Below are positions 1-11,166 of a stretch of DNA of 64,000 nucleotides, piece after piece. The translations under genes were made by a program, and so were the position numbers. The DNA is from Aspidapion aeneum (lineage: Eukaryota; Arthropoda; Insecta; Coleoptera; Brentidae). Within the stretch, counting starts at the first letter, position 1. The number at the start of each line of letters is the position of its first letter. The DNA lies in assembly GCA_963576565.1 (NCBI GenBank), contig OY755046.1, positions 61,731,471-61,795,470 on the forward strand, in the 5' to 3' direction. The notes under the pieces are model-generated. The model did no database searches, had not been told where the DNA came from, and was given only the letters and a program-made list of their open reading frames with translations.

Positions 1-145
1 TCTAGCTACGGCCCAGTTGTGTCACATGGATACGAGTCTTGCAGAGCAAGTTTGGCTTTCTTTGTTTCCGAAATTTTGGTGAGTTCATAATTTATTACGA
101 AGCAAAAAAACCAAGCCTTTTTAATATACAGTTACTAACAAAAAT

Positions 146-873
146 ACTCTGCCAATATATGGGCCCCTAAGCTCACACTAGGTACTATAGTTATAGTGTA
201 CGTGTGAGCTAATATAACTAAAAACTGAAATATATTTTATTTAACTCCAGACTAAATTACCTTTTGTTTGATACCACACAAGCCATGTTTTGACTTAAAC
301 TCAAATTTTTGAAATCTACCCCCACCCTTAAAAAAAACAAAAAACTAAAATGTATTTTGTTAAACTCCGGACTCAATTACCTTTCGTTTGATATCACACA
401 CGCCATATTTTCACTTAAACTCTAATTTTTAAAATATACCCCCACCCTTTTTTTTAAATAAATTAAAATGTATTTTGTTTAACTGCAGACTCAATTACCT
501 TTCGTTTGATATCACACACGCCATATTTTCACATAAACTCTAATTTTTGAAATCTACCCCCACCCTTTTATTTGGTTTCTGTTCGGTGGATTTGTTCATT
601 TTTAAATGGGACCATCTCGACCCAAGACCCAGCCTAGGTACCAAATTTCATTAAAATCGGCCAAGCGGTTTTTGAGTTATGCGCGTTGGTCGTTACAGAC
701 ATACAGACAGACAGACAGACAGACAGACAGACGGCGCAACAAAAAAGTTTCAAAATCATCTGAAACGCAAAGATATATAAAAATTTTTGAAATCGGAGCA
801 ACTTTTTTTTCTCGAAAAAATTAGGATCACCATAGCTCACACTACTATAGTATAGTATATGTGTGAGCTAATA
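146..873 (-). mobile_element. Helitron/mini-me-like non-autonomous element, copy 1
   Basis: This segment matches 47425-48933 in reverse complement. Both ends carry an imperfect ~40 bp hairpin made of AGCTCACAC and GTGTGAGCT arms (about 172-212 and 835-872). Inside are three diverged ~110 bp repeats (a C-rich run after an A/T-rich stretch, from about 240 to 565). They are followed by a conserved core (CCAAATTTCATTAAAATCGG at 639-658) that abuts a short CAGA tetranucleotide run at 700-731. A conserved core next to a GTCT-type microsatellite is typical of mini-me/DINE-1 elements in flies. The Helitron assignment is inferred from that layout; no Rep/helicase sequence is present. Confidence 0.6.
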
Positions 874-1013
874 TGTAAAGCTTTATAAAAATAAACATAA
901 TTTCAGTATTTTTTGCCCGGCTCTAAAATTGAGTCTTGATAAGTAGAAAGCGTTTATTTAAGAAAATCTTTAACATCCTTTATATCAAAGACGTTTAGGG
1001 CATATCTTAGAGT

Positions 1014-2170
1014 AAGGAAAAATAAAGAGGACTGGTGTCCCCGTTTTCGGCGATCATTCATTCGTTTGATGGTAAACAATATAGGCATTCGGCTGTTGCC
1101 GCCTCTTCTGTCTCTAAAATTTTATGAATAACAAATAAAGTTTAAATTGTGACCAGTTGCAAAATATATAGTGCTATGGTTTAGTTAGGCTATTCAATTC
1201 GCGCGATATTTGGTCCTGCGCTTATTAGCCCGTGTCGCGTCGCTTTGTGCTGTGCATTTTAGATTACATCGTTCGATAACATCTCTTTTGAACAACATAA
1301 TTTATTAACGGTCCCTTTCCTCACAATTTTCGCAAGACGTGGCAACAGGGGTATGACATCATATTACGTATTTCGTGTTAGCAGGGCCGGATTTGCCTTT
1401 GGACTACATCCCCATGGAAAAAGGGGTCCTCTATTCTATTATAGAGGACGATAAACTATTACTCATCGTTCCAATAATTTTAACCGGTTTAGGGATATTC
1501 TATTTTATTATTTGAATACGCGGCTTTTCTGTTTGGATACTTGAAGCACTACTAACCATCCAAAAGAAAGTTTCATAACATTGTTTTAGATTTTTCCAAA
1601 TAATTTCTTTGTAGGTTTATAGTGTTTTTGTGGTGACAATACAATTCTGCATTTTTTTGTCATTAGAGAATAAAATAAAATGGCAGATACAATAACAGGC
1701 TAGGTCAGGTGAATAACAAATAAATAAGATAAAAGTCTAAAACATTATTTTTTCACTTCTAAAATGGCAACAAGTTTAATTAGGTGGATCGCAAGTAGTG
1801 AACGGTTAGCCCAGGGTACACTGAGTTCCTAGGTCGACACTGATAGCAACACGTGTTTGTTATAAATTCAGTGTTTTATTGTCCGTCGCAGTCGGTGTTT
1901 TGAATTTTTGGTGTTTTTTACTGTGTGTTGGATTTTATTTTTACAAAACAGAACTTATTTGGACGTAAAAATAAACAAAAAGTTCTGGGTTTGTAAAAAT
2001 ATTTTGAAAAATCAGCTGTTTAGTTTTTACAAGAAAATGCACGCGACGCGGCTGTGTTGCCCTCTCCGGGGGTTGTTTAAATTCTAAGCTTTAAGGAATG
2101 ACCGCCAACAATAGGAAAAATTTACATGGGGCTCCGGCTGATGAGTCCTCTTTATTTTTTCAAGGATCAT
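1014..2170. mobile_element. Putative terminal-inverted-repeat element
   Basis: AAAAATAAAGAGGACT at about 1019-1034 recurs inverted as AGTCCTCTTTATTTTTT at about 2145-2161. Weaker inverted similarity continues inward (GGCGATCATTC against the complement of GAATGACCGCC near 2095). No coding frame of note lies between. The boundaries are approximate and no target-site duplication was identified. Confidence 0.4.
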
Positions 2171-2835
2171 ATCAAGTTTTTTTTCTCAAAATTGACCTAA
2201 GAATTAGCTCCTTAAATATCATCATATTATTCAATTCAAAGTTATTTTAACCTCCACTGTGGGCCGAGACTCTTAGGGTGGGTGCTTTTCAGGTTCAGTT
2301 GAAAGAAGGCACAGTCGATTTGAGGTTGAGTGAGGTTTATATTGTACGAAAACTATGGAAAAAAACTAAGAACCAAAATTAAAATCACATAAAAATATTA
2401 GGGCGTTGCTATAAAAAAAGAAATATTGTCACTTATAAATTGACTAGCAAACTAGGAAAACACTACACTTAATTAAAATTAGAATATAGTAAAATACAAT
2501 AAAAAGGACCTATGGATCCAGGCAAACGTCACAAAAACTAGAAATAGTTTTTGGAACCCCAGAACCTGTAAGGTTCGCACAGTTTGCACAAAAGTATTTG
2601 GCGCGAAAAATTCAAGCGCACGTTATAGCGTTTGGTTCGAAAGCTAGTCAAGTCAAGACAATTTGAGGGAAAGGGAGAAATGATTTGGCGGTCATAAATG
2701 TCAGGACGCCGTGACGTCAGCTTTGACCAATTACCTCTACAGGAAAAGGTGAAAACATATTGGTATTGATTTTTCAGGGGCCCCGGCATATATTGATTTA
2801 TGATAAAAGTGATAAGAACCCGCAATAGTAGTTTA

Positions 2836-2952
2836 CCTAACTAGTGCGGAAAGTGCCTCTTTTCCGCACGCGATTGCAGATGGCCAAACGACGCAATAGC
2901 GGAGTTTGGCCAGCAATCAAGTGCGGAAAAGACACTTTACGCACGAGTTAGG
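2836..2952. repeat. 117 bp fold-back palindrome
   Basis: The two halves (ACCTAACTAGTGCGGAAAG and the complement ending GCACGAGTTAGGT) pair almost throughout. The pairing includes TGGCCAAAC against GTTTGGCCA and GCGATTGC against GCAATC near the centre. It looks like a small fold-back MITE inserted next to the element at 2959-3575, which uses the same GTGCGGAAAA word. Confidence 0.7.
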
Positions 2953-2958
2953 TACACT

Positions 2959-3575
2959 ATTTTTTCTATAAGCGTGAGGAAAAAACTAAAAATTAATCAG
3001 AAAATTATTTATATTCAAAACGTTTTAATCAAATCAATTATTATTATTCACATTCTAGCGGCTTCTAGAACTGACTGGAGTAGATCTTCGTCCGAAGAAT
3101 CCATTGAAAATCTGATTTTTTTGTCTGAAAAATTCAAAAGACGCTTGTATCTGCAAAATTGGCTTTGTTTTGCCAGTTTGTTTGTACTTTGTTGCTATGG
3201 GGATTTAAGATGCCAAATCTAAAACCACTAGTGTTCATTGTTGTTTGACATTGACAATGACGATATTTATACCGGGGAGGTTTAAAACTTATAATTTGAA
3301 CCTATTTTACTGAAAACTTTATTTTATCGAAAATATTGAAAATATAGCAGAATTTTAGTCAATTTGAATATTTTTAGGATATTTCGTGTGCTAGGAAAGA
3401 TACAAATGTATTTTGAACGGTCTAAATGTTATAGAACACCTCAAAATCGTAACAAATTTACTTTTCCGCACTAGTGCGGAAAAAATATATTTCCGCACTA
3501 GTGCGGAAAAGTGGCACTTTCCACACTAAAATGCGTGCGGAAAAGTGGACTTTTTCGCACGCTTATAGAAAAAAT
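2959..3575. mobile_element. MITE with 18 bp terminal inverted repeats
   Basis: ATTTTTTCTATAAGCGTG at 2959-2976 is repeated in perfect inverse at 3558-3575. The right part contains several copies of the palindromic word TTTTCCGCACTAGTGCGGAAA (about 3460-3560). An 82-codon open frame inside (2974-3222) has no recognisable domain and is probably fortuitous. Confidence 0.7.
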
Positions 3576-3718
3576 AAATAATCGAATAAATTAAGAGATT
3601 TAAGCAGTAGCAGATAGAGGGCAACAAACGTCTATTAATAATATGATATTAAAACGAATATAATTGCAATAGCTACAACTGTCACCGATTAACACTCTGT
3701 ATAACCATTTCTTCACAG

Positions 3719-3944
3719 GTCCATTATTGACGAAGAAGAACGCACCAGTCTCGCTCAGGAAATGATCCCCTTCATAACCTCGGGAACTCACATTTTGCAA
3801 AAAGATTGCCACCCCAGCGCCATCAATACTTTCGTGGAAGCACTATTTAGGTGCAACCCTCCAATACAGATGGCTCCACCGATCATGAAGTACCTTGGTA
3901 AAAGTCATAATTTGTGGCATCGGATGACTTTGACATTAGAACAG
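3719..3944 (+). CDS. TRRAP: TRRAP exon, FAT domain start (first in window)
   Basis: The acceptor is CTTCACAG and the donor is GTACGA. The exon enters at phase 1 (one base completes the previous codon) and ends on a codon boundary. It encodes the conserved FAT-region stretch with CHPSAINTFVEAL and KYLGKSHNLWHR. The preceding exon is outside the window or hidden in 1-3700, where I found no matching coding segment. Confidence 0.92.
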
Positions 3945-6900
3945 GTACGAATCTATTTATTTTTCTTTGATCTATATGATAGTACGATGACGTATTTTAA
4001 TTAGTTTGATTTAATGTAATGTATTCAACATCATTTTTAAGTTTTTTATTCGTTTGTCCTATTTTTCTTATTTTTAAAAATCTGAGGGCACGGCAGTGCC
4101 TCGCCAAGTTCGCGCGCCGTAACCATCTTTTCTAGAAACATTTCAGCCGATATTTGACCTATCTAAAACTGTACTTCGGAATGAGCTACGAATCTCAAAC
4201 TTTGCACAGTCGTAGATCTCCATGGAGTTAACAACCCTTCCAAGTTTCATGGAATTCCATAAAGTAGTACAGTAGTTACAAAATTTCAAAAAACGTCGAA
4301 ATTGCCACTCACTCACTCATGTAAAGATCATCAATATTCTACTGTACTTCCAGACATGCTACAAAGCTGAAATTTGGCAGTATGATATAAATTATGACCA
4401 AACCCCTGGAAAAAATGAAAAAACCCCAAAATTTTAATTTACTCCCCTCCCCTATACATTTAAAGTTATGTGAAAGTAGCATTGCCCACTTTCAGAAATG
4501 CTAGAGAGTTGAGCTTTGGCAGACTGATAGGAACTATGATAAAACTATAGGAAAAAATTAAAACACCCCAAAATTCTTATTTACTTCCCTCCCCTATAAA
4601 TGTAAAGTTAAGTAAAAGTAACATTGCCCACTTCCAGACATGCTAGAGAGCTGAGCTTTGGAAGACAACTATAATAAGGTTATAGAAAAAAATTAAAACA
4701 CCCCAAAATTCTAATTTACTTCCCTTCCCTATAAATGTAAAGTTATGTAAAAGTAACACTGCCCACTTCTAGAAACACTAGAGAGCTGAACATTTTAAGA
4801 CTAAAAGACAATATGATAAAACTATATGAAAAAATTTAAAAACACCAACATTTTAATTTACTTCCCTCTACTGTAAATTTATATAAAACTAACATTGCCC
4901 ACTTCCAGAAACGCTAGAGAGCTGAGCATTGGAATGCTGATAGAAATTATGATAAAACCATGGGAAAAAATTTTAAAAAGTCCAATATTTTCATTTACTC
5001 TTCTCCCCTATAAATGTAAAGTAATGTAAAACTAACATTACCCACTTTCAGAAAGGATAGAGAGCTGAGCTTTGGAAGGCTGATAGAAACTACTATAAAA
5101 CCATGGAAAAAAAATTAAAAAACCGCAAAAATTTAAGTAAGACATTGCAAAAGTTTTGAACAATATTCCGCATATTTTACTACTTTAAAAATTAAGTATT
5201 ATCCAATTCCTTTAAAAAAGAAGTGAAATCATAACAAAAACATTTCATGTAAAAAAGCCAAGTACGCGAAAATGGCATTCCGTAAAAAGAATTGAGATAA
5301 AAGTAAAGCCAAGTTCTCCAATACAAATTTCAAAATGAAAGGTTCTTACTAGTTTGGAAATATTTTTCTAAACTTGGCTATTATGGCTGTAAATAATTCT
5401 TAGGCACAGTACTAAATTGAACATAAAGAAGTTTGGCTGTAATAGCAAAGTTTAAAAAAATATTTCCCAACTAGTAAGAACCTTTCATTTTGAAATTTGT
5501 ATTGGAGAACTTGGCTGTACTTTTATTTCAATTCTTTTTACGGAATGCCATTTTCGCGTACTTGGCTTTTTTTACATGAAATGTTTTTGTTATGATAAAT
5601 ATATTGGTCACCAGGGACCCAACTTTATTGCTTTTTTAACTATTTTAACCTCGTTTTGACGAAAATTGGGCATGGCAACCCTAAAATCATTTCACCTGCC
5701 CAAAACCTCATGGTACTTTCTCTATGAGAGTACAAACCCCCTTCCCTGAAAGAAGAGCTATCTACATGCCTGTATCCATAGTTTAAAATCCCCCCGAACG
5801 ATTTGTTGATTTGATGATAATATAAAATAAGGCATTATCGTTGGCTTATTTTTTTATAGGTTGCGTTTGACCCTACGAATAGACTGAACAATCCTGGAAG
5901 TTGTTACGAATTTGAAGGCGAGCAATCGCAGAGCGAAACTTTGGACATGCTGGGCGAGTTGTACTCGAATCTATGCGAAGAAGACCTATGGGCAGGTAAG
6001 AAGAGAAAATATTTGGATTTACCTTCTACTACTGTGGAACTACTGGCTTTGGCTGCCATTTTCTCACAGATTTTAGGTACAAGGGGTTATCCCTAGAGGT
6101 CGTTAAGTTGAACAAACATATAGGGATCACGAAAACTACGCACCCAGGCTTTAAAAAGCAGTGACCTTATAAGCGTAGTATAAGCTACAACCTCTAGAGG
6201 TCGCCCTGGAAAATGTCCAGTGACGCTCTGTCAAATATCTTTGACATCAGTGGCGCCATATGCTTTCTCACCACGAGTTTAGTTCAGTGCCGTCGCCTTT
6301 CAAATCATGCCTGTCAAAGTTGACCGTGCTTAGTTTCTGAAAAAATAACAAATTTCAATTTCCTCCAGCCTACGCAGGTTTGACAAGCATTCTATAACTG
6401 TCAAAAACTAGTTTAGGGTCTTAAAACATCAGTTTTTGACGTAGCCGCTTACTTGGCATTTTTTAAAACAAGTCATTTTTTCTTAGGTTACTGATAATCT
6501 GTGTTTTCAAGCTTCGAATAAAGATGGCGCTGACAACGGGGCACCTATTATCAGTAGCCTTAATTTATCCAAGCCATACGTTTGGGCTTATTTGACATCC
6601 AACATACTGGCACGCATGTAGCAGTTATTTTTGGACGCCCTTTCCCAGTATAGATATACGAGGTTGGATCAAATATAAACAAGCCTTTTAAACTTACTAA
6701 TGGAAAAATCATTCAGGATGAACGTGGCCGGTATAATTTTGGAGTAGGGATATTCAGCAGCATGTAGACGGCTGGTAGTGCCGCGATGCTCAATTGGCCA
6801 GAAGCAATCGCAATGAGCGAGAAGAAGGTACACAGGAGTCAAACAAGTTTCATGGCTAATCGGGCAAAAAGGAGTTTTTTGTTTCCCTTATATTTTTCCG

Positions 6901-9900
6901 TGGGTAGCTTGAAAGCTTAACCTCACGGGGGTCCAAGATCTAATGGACACCTAATAAGTGTTGACAGTTAACCGTTTCGTCCTTATGGGACTCCTCAGAA
7001 CACTGCTGGTCAAGTGACAAATCTTGCGAAGTTAATCAGACGGTTTTGTCTCTAATTAAATGTAATTAGTGAGCGAACTATAGCAAGAGGCGCCATCTAC
7101 CGAGATACGAGAGAAACAAAAAACCAAAAGCAGGGAAAAACACTGCTATACAATATCGATCAATGAAAAGATCGAATGCAAATAAAAGAAAACAACTATA
7201 GTCCGTGACCTACGACAGCTCTTTGTCTTTTCAGGCCGGATCAACGCATTTTGCATTTTTACCCGTCATCAAGACAGTGAGCGTCAATCAACGGAATTTT
7301 TAAGCCAAATAATACTAACAAACGTGAAATTTCATACCCGTGAATTTAAAAATCAAACAAGTTTCATGGCTAATCAGGCAAAAAGGAGTTTTTTGTTTCC
7401 CTTATATTTTTCCGTGGAGTGTTGCGCAAAGAATAATCATTAAATTTCTTACAAGCGAAAACGTGAAACCTGCTGAAATTCGATGCAGATTGCGAGCACA
7501 GTTCGGAAATAAGACGCTTTCGTAGGAACCTGTAAAAACTTGGTGCAAAGAAATTAACAACGGCCGTGAGCGTGTCGACAACGTGAGTCACCCACGTCGT
7601 CCGCGTACCATCATTTCTGCAGGCAAAGTTTTAGCGACTGTTTTCTGGGACTGGAAAGGAGTTTTGTTGGTCGATTTTTTGCACGAGCGAATAACAATAA
7701 ACGCGGCTTACTACTGCAACTTACTCGACCAGGTAAAGCTTGATTATCGCCAAAAGAGGAGAGCACACCCCATCCAAGACGTGTTGCTCCTGCATGACAA
7801 CGCTAGACCTGATACGGAAGCTGACTGTGCTGGAATACCCTCCATACAGTCCAGATTTGTCATTTTGCGATTTTCATATGTTTGGCCCACTGAAAGATTC
7901 ACTGGGAGGCGAGCAATTTCAGACCAATGAAGAGGTGGAGGCATTCGTGCGCAACTGGTTAGATACCCGCCCAGTTTCCTTTTATGAAAACGGGATTAAG
8001 AAACTGTCAAACTGTTGGGAAAAGTGTATTAACAGAGAAGGGGAATGTGTAGAAAAGTAGAAAAAATTTCTGTTTTGTGTCATGTTTCTAAATAACTAGT
8101 TTATAAACAAAGGCTTGTTTATATTTGATCCACCCTCGTATTTAAAAAGTACGTGGGTTCAATACATTTTTTTCACAACAGCCTGTATATTTTTTGACAG
8201 GTTTGTGGCAGAAACACGCCCACTGGCGCGAGACAGGAATAGCAATAGCATACGAGCAGCATGGATTTTTCGAGCAAGCGCAAAATGCATACGAGGCGGC
8301 TATGGCCAAGTACAAAACAGACGCGACCGCCGGTCCGATATCTGCAAACCACCAGAGGGAGGTACTGTTGTGGACAGATCATCATATAAGGTAAGGTTTT
8401 CTCTTTGTCTAACTCATGAAGTAAGAAAGAGATTAAACTAAACCACAATTTAACTGACTCAACCGATTTGTTTATTCATGTTTGGAGATTTATTACCGCT
8501 AATACAGTAATCCGAATTTTACAAAACTTTTTGGTTTGCGAAATTTAAAATATTGTGTTTTGTGGCCCTGATTGGTTCAGTGGGCGTGCATTTGCTTTCC
8601 AATCAGAGGGTGTGTGGTTCGATCCCCATACCTGCCACTACAAACTCGAACATACTCTCCGTTTGTGAATATAGATTTACCGGAAGCAGGGGTAAAGCCT
8701 GTCTTGGGCGAAGTTTGGACATCAACGAAGTAGGCAAAGTTGATGATGAATACAAGGCCGCGGTTCGGAAGTCACGTTAAGCCGGTTGGTTCATGTTAAG
8801 AGCGTAGATGGCGATAAAGACCCCTGTGTTCCACAAAGAGCATCAGGCAAAATTAAATCCTCCATGAGAAAAGAAAAATTGCCTACCATGGGGGTCTATA
8901 TGTGTATGAATGTGAGTGTGTTCTGTAAATAAGTTGCAGACTATATAAATAAATGAATGAGTGAAATATTGTGTTTTGGTTTTTCATAGATGCTCCAAAG
9001 AACTTCAGCAATGGGACCTTTTGATGGAGTACGCAAAAAATGGTGTGTACGATCCATATCTTCTATTAGAAAGCGCCTGGAGAATACCTAATTGGGAATA
9101 CATGAAAGAAGCTTTGTCTAGTGTGGAGTTTACTTGTCCCAAGGTAGGTAACAGATAACTTAGAAACTCAAATTAACTTTTTGTAAAAAGTTTTTTGTTT
9201 TGTTGCTATGTGATTTATTGATAGAATTAATGAGGAATACGAATGTATTACATTAAGCATCCATCAAGCTGCAAAAGAAGCACTAGGATTAGTGGAAGAA
9301 ACTTCTAAAAGAAAAAACCATACTGGTGGGATGCTGAGATTGAAAGAGAAATAGAGGAAAAAAGGAAACTATATCACACCTACTTATCCCAAAAGACAAA
9401 TAGAAGCAGAGAAGAATACAAAATCGCGCAATGAAAGGTGAGAAGAATGATCTGTGAGAAGAAAAATCTTTCGTGGACGCAAAAAAAACTATAAGATCGA
9501 TTAAAAAAGAAACATGCAGAGATATCATTTCAACAATACCAGACAAAGAATGGGATGAGCATTATAAAAAACTTCAACTGAAGATAGAGAATTCAAGGAA
9601 GAAGAAAGAGACAATATAATTAGAACGATGGGATCTCCAGTACCTCTCACAATCTCTGATGTCAAAAACGTGTGCACAACCTTAAAAAGCGGTAAATCTG
9701 CCGGACCCGGAAATATCCCAGCTGAACTTATTAAATATGGCATTGAAGACCTGTTTTGGAGATTACGGAATCTTTTCCAAAAATATTTAAATGGAAGTGT
9801 AGTACCAACTGAGTGGAAAACGTCATATATATCCACAATTCACCAAAAAGGACGGAAAGATATATGTGACAATTGTAGAGGTATATCTGTGACTAGTACG

Positions 9901-11098
9901 CTAAGCAGAATATACGGTAAAATAATAAGAAATAAAGTGGAAAGCGAATATAAAGACATGCACGCAGAAGAACAAGCCGGTTTCAGGGTGGGTAGATCGA
10001 CTTCTGATCATCTCTTTTGTATAACCCAAGTTATTGAAAAGAAAATCACATGCATCTGCTTTACGTCGATTTGCAGAAGGCATATGATAGTATACCACTA
10101 AATCTACTTTGGAAAGTGTTGGAAAACATAAGCGTACAACTAATTAAGGCCATAAAAAAGTTATACCGCAATTGTAAGGCAAAAGTTAAAATAAAAGCAA
10201 AACTAACCAAAGGCTTTCAAGTAAATAAAGGTCTTAAACAAGGTTGCTGTATCTCGCCTACGCTCTTCAAGATATACTTGGAACAAGTCCTTAAAGTATG
10301 GAAGAGAAAATGCCAAAACATGGGAATTCCGTTGGACGAAACCACCTTGTATACTTTATGTTTCGCCGATGATCAGATAGTAGTGGCTCAGGATTATGAC
10401 GACCTCGAATATGTGACAGGAAAACTAATAGAAGAGTACAATAAGTGGGGACTAGAGGTTAATCTCAATAAGACAGAGTATATGTGTATCGGTGGAATGA
10501 AACAGGATCTAATCTTAAATACCGGGCAGCGAATTCAGTCCTGTGATGAGTATAAATACTAGGTCTAAAAATTACAGCTGATGGAACACTAGACAAAGCT
10601 ATAAAAGATCGAAACGTACAAGGAAGAAAAGCAATAACTTATATCAAAACATAACAAAAAGCTTATATATAACATCATTGTAAAAGGAATTATTACATAC
10701 GGCTCAGAAGTATGGCCAATCAAGGATAGAACAGAAAAAATGCTTTCCGCTACGGAGATGGACTATTGGAGAAGAGCAGCAGGGAAATCAAAAAGAGAAA
10801 GAGTTACAAATCAAAGAATAAGAGGAATTATGACAGTGGGTGAACGTACTTTAGTGGATGATATAAGAACAAAACAACTGGTGTGGTACGGACATGTACA
10901 AAGAATGAATGATGAAAGACTACCTAAACAAATACTACAATGGAGACCAACTTGCCGAAGAAAACGAGGACGGCCAAGGAGAAGCTGGAGAGAAGGAATA
11001 GACAGTGAAATAAGAATAAGAGGCCTAGATGATGAATTATGGGCAAACAGAAACGAGTGGAGATTGGGTATCGGAAGACGTAGAACGTTGTGAAACCG

Positions 11099-11166
<68 letters not shown>

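Larger units (their letters stand above)
6659..8138 (+). mobile_element. Mariner-like transposon, copy 1, decayed
   Basis: The ends are inverted repeats (CGAGGTTGGATCAAATATAA on the left, its near complement ending CCACCCTCG on the right), flanked by TA at 6657-6658 and 8139-8140 as expected for Tc1/mariner. Inside are broken transposase frames with IIIKFLTSENVKPAEIRCRL, FWDWKGVLLVDFL, LLLHDNARP and EYPPYSPDLSFCDFHMFGPL. These are the mariner N-terminal helix-turn-helix and DDE-domain blocks. Frameshifts separate them, and the element is interrupted by the insertion at 6904-7352. Copy 2 is at 35230-37665. Confidence 0.88.

Noticed and set aside
2136..2175. CTGATGAGTCC near a transposon end
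   Set aside because: The matching second box is absent and stem II would need a 15 nt loop followed by GGAT, not GAAA.
8559..8640. Possible tRNA gene
   Set aside because: A and B boxes are present, but the sequence continues into a SINE body and the whole unit has 15 bp target-site duplications.
9525..9836. 103-codon - strand frame
   Set aside because: It is antisense to LINE copy A reverse transcriptase sequence.
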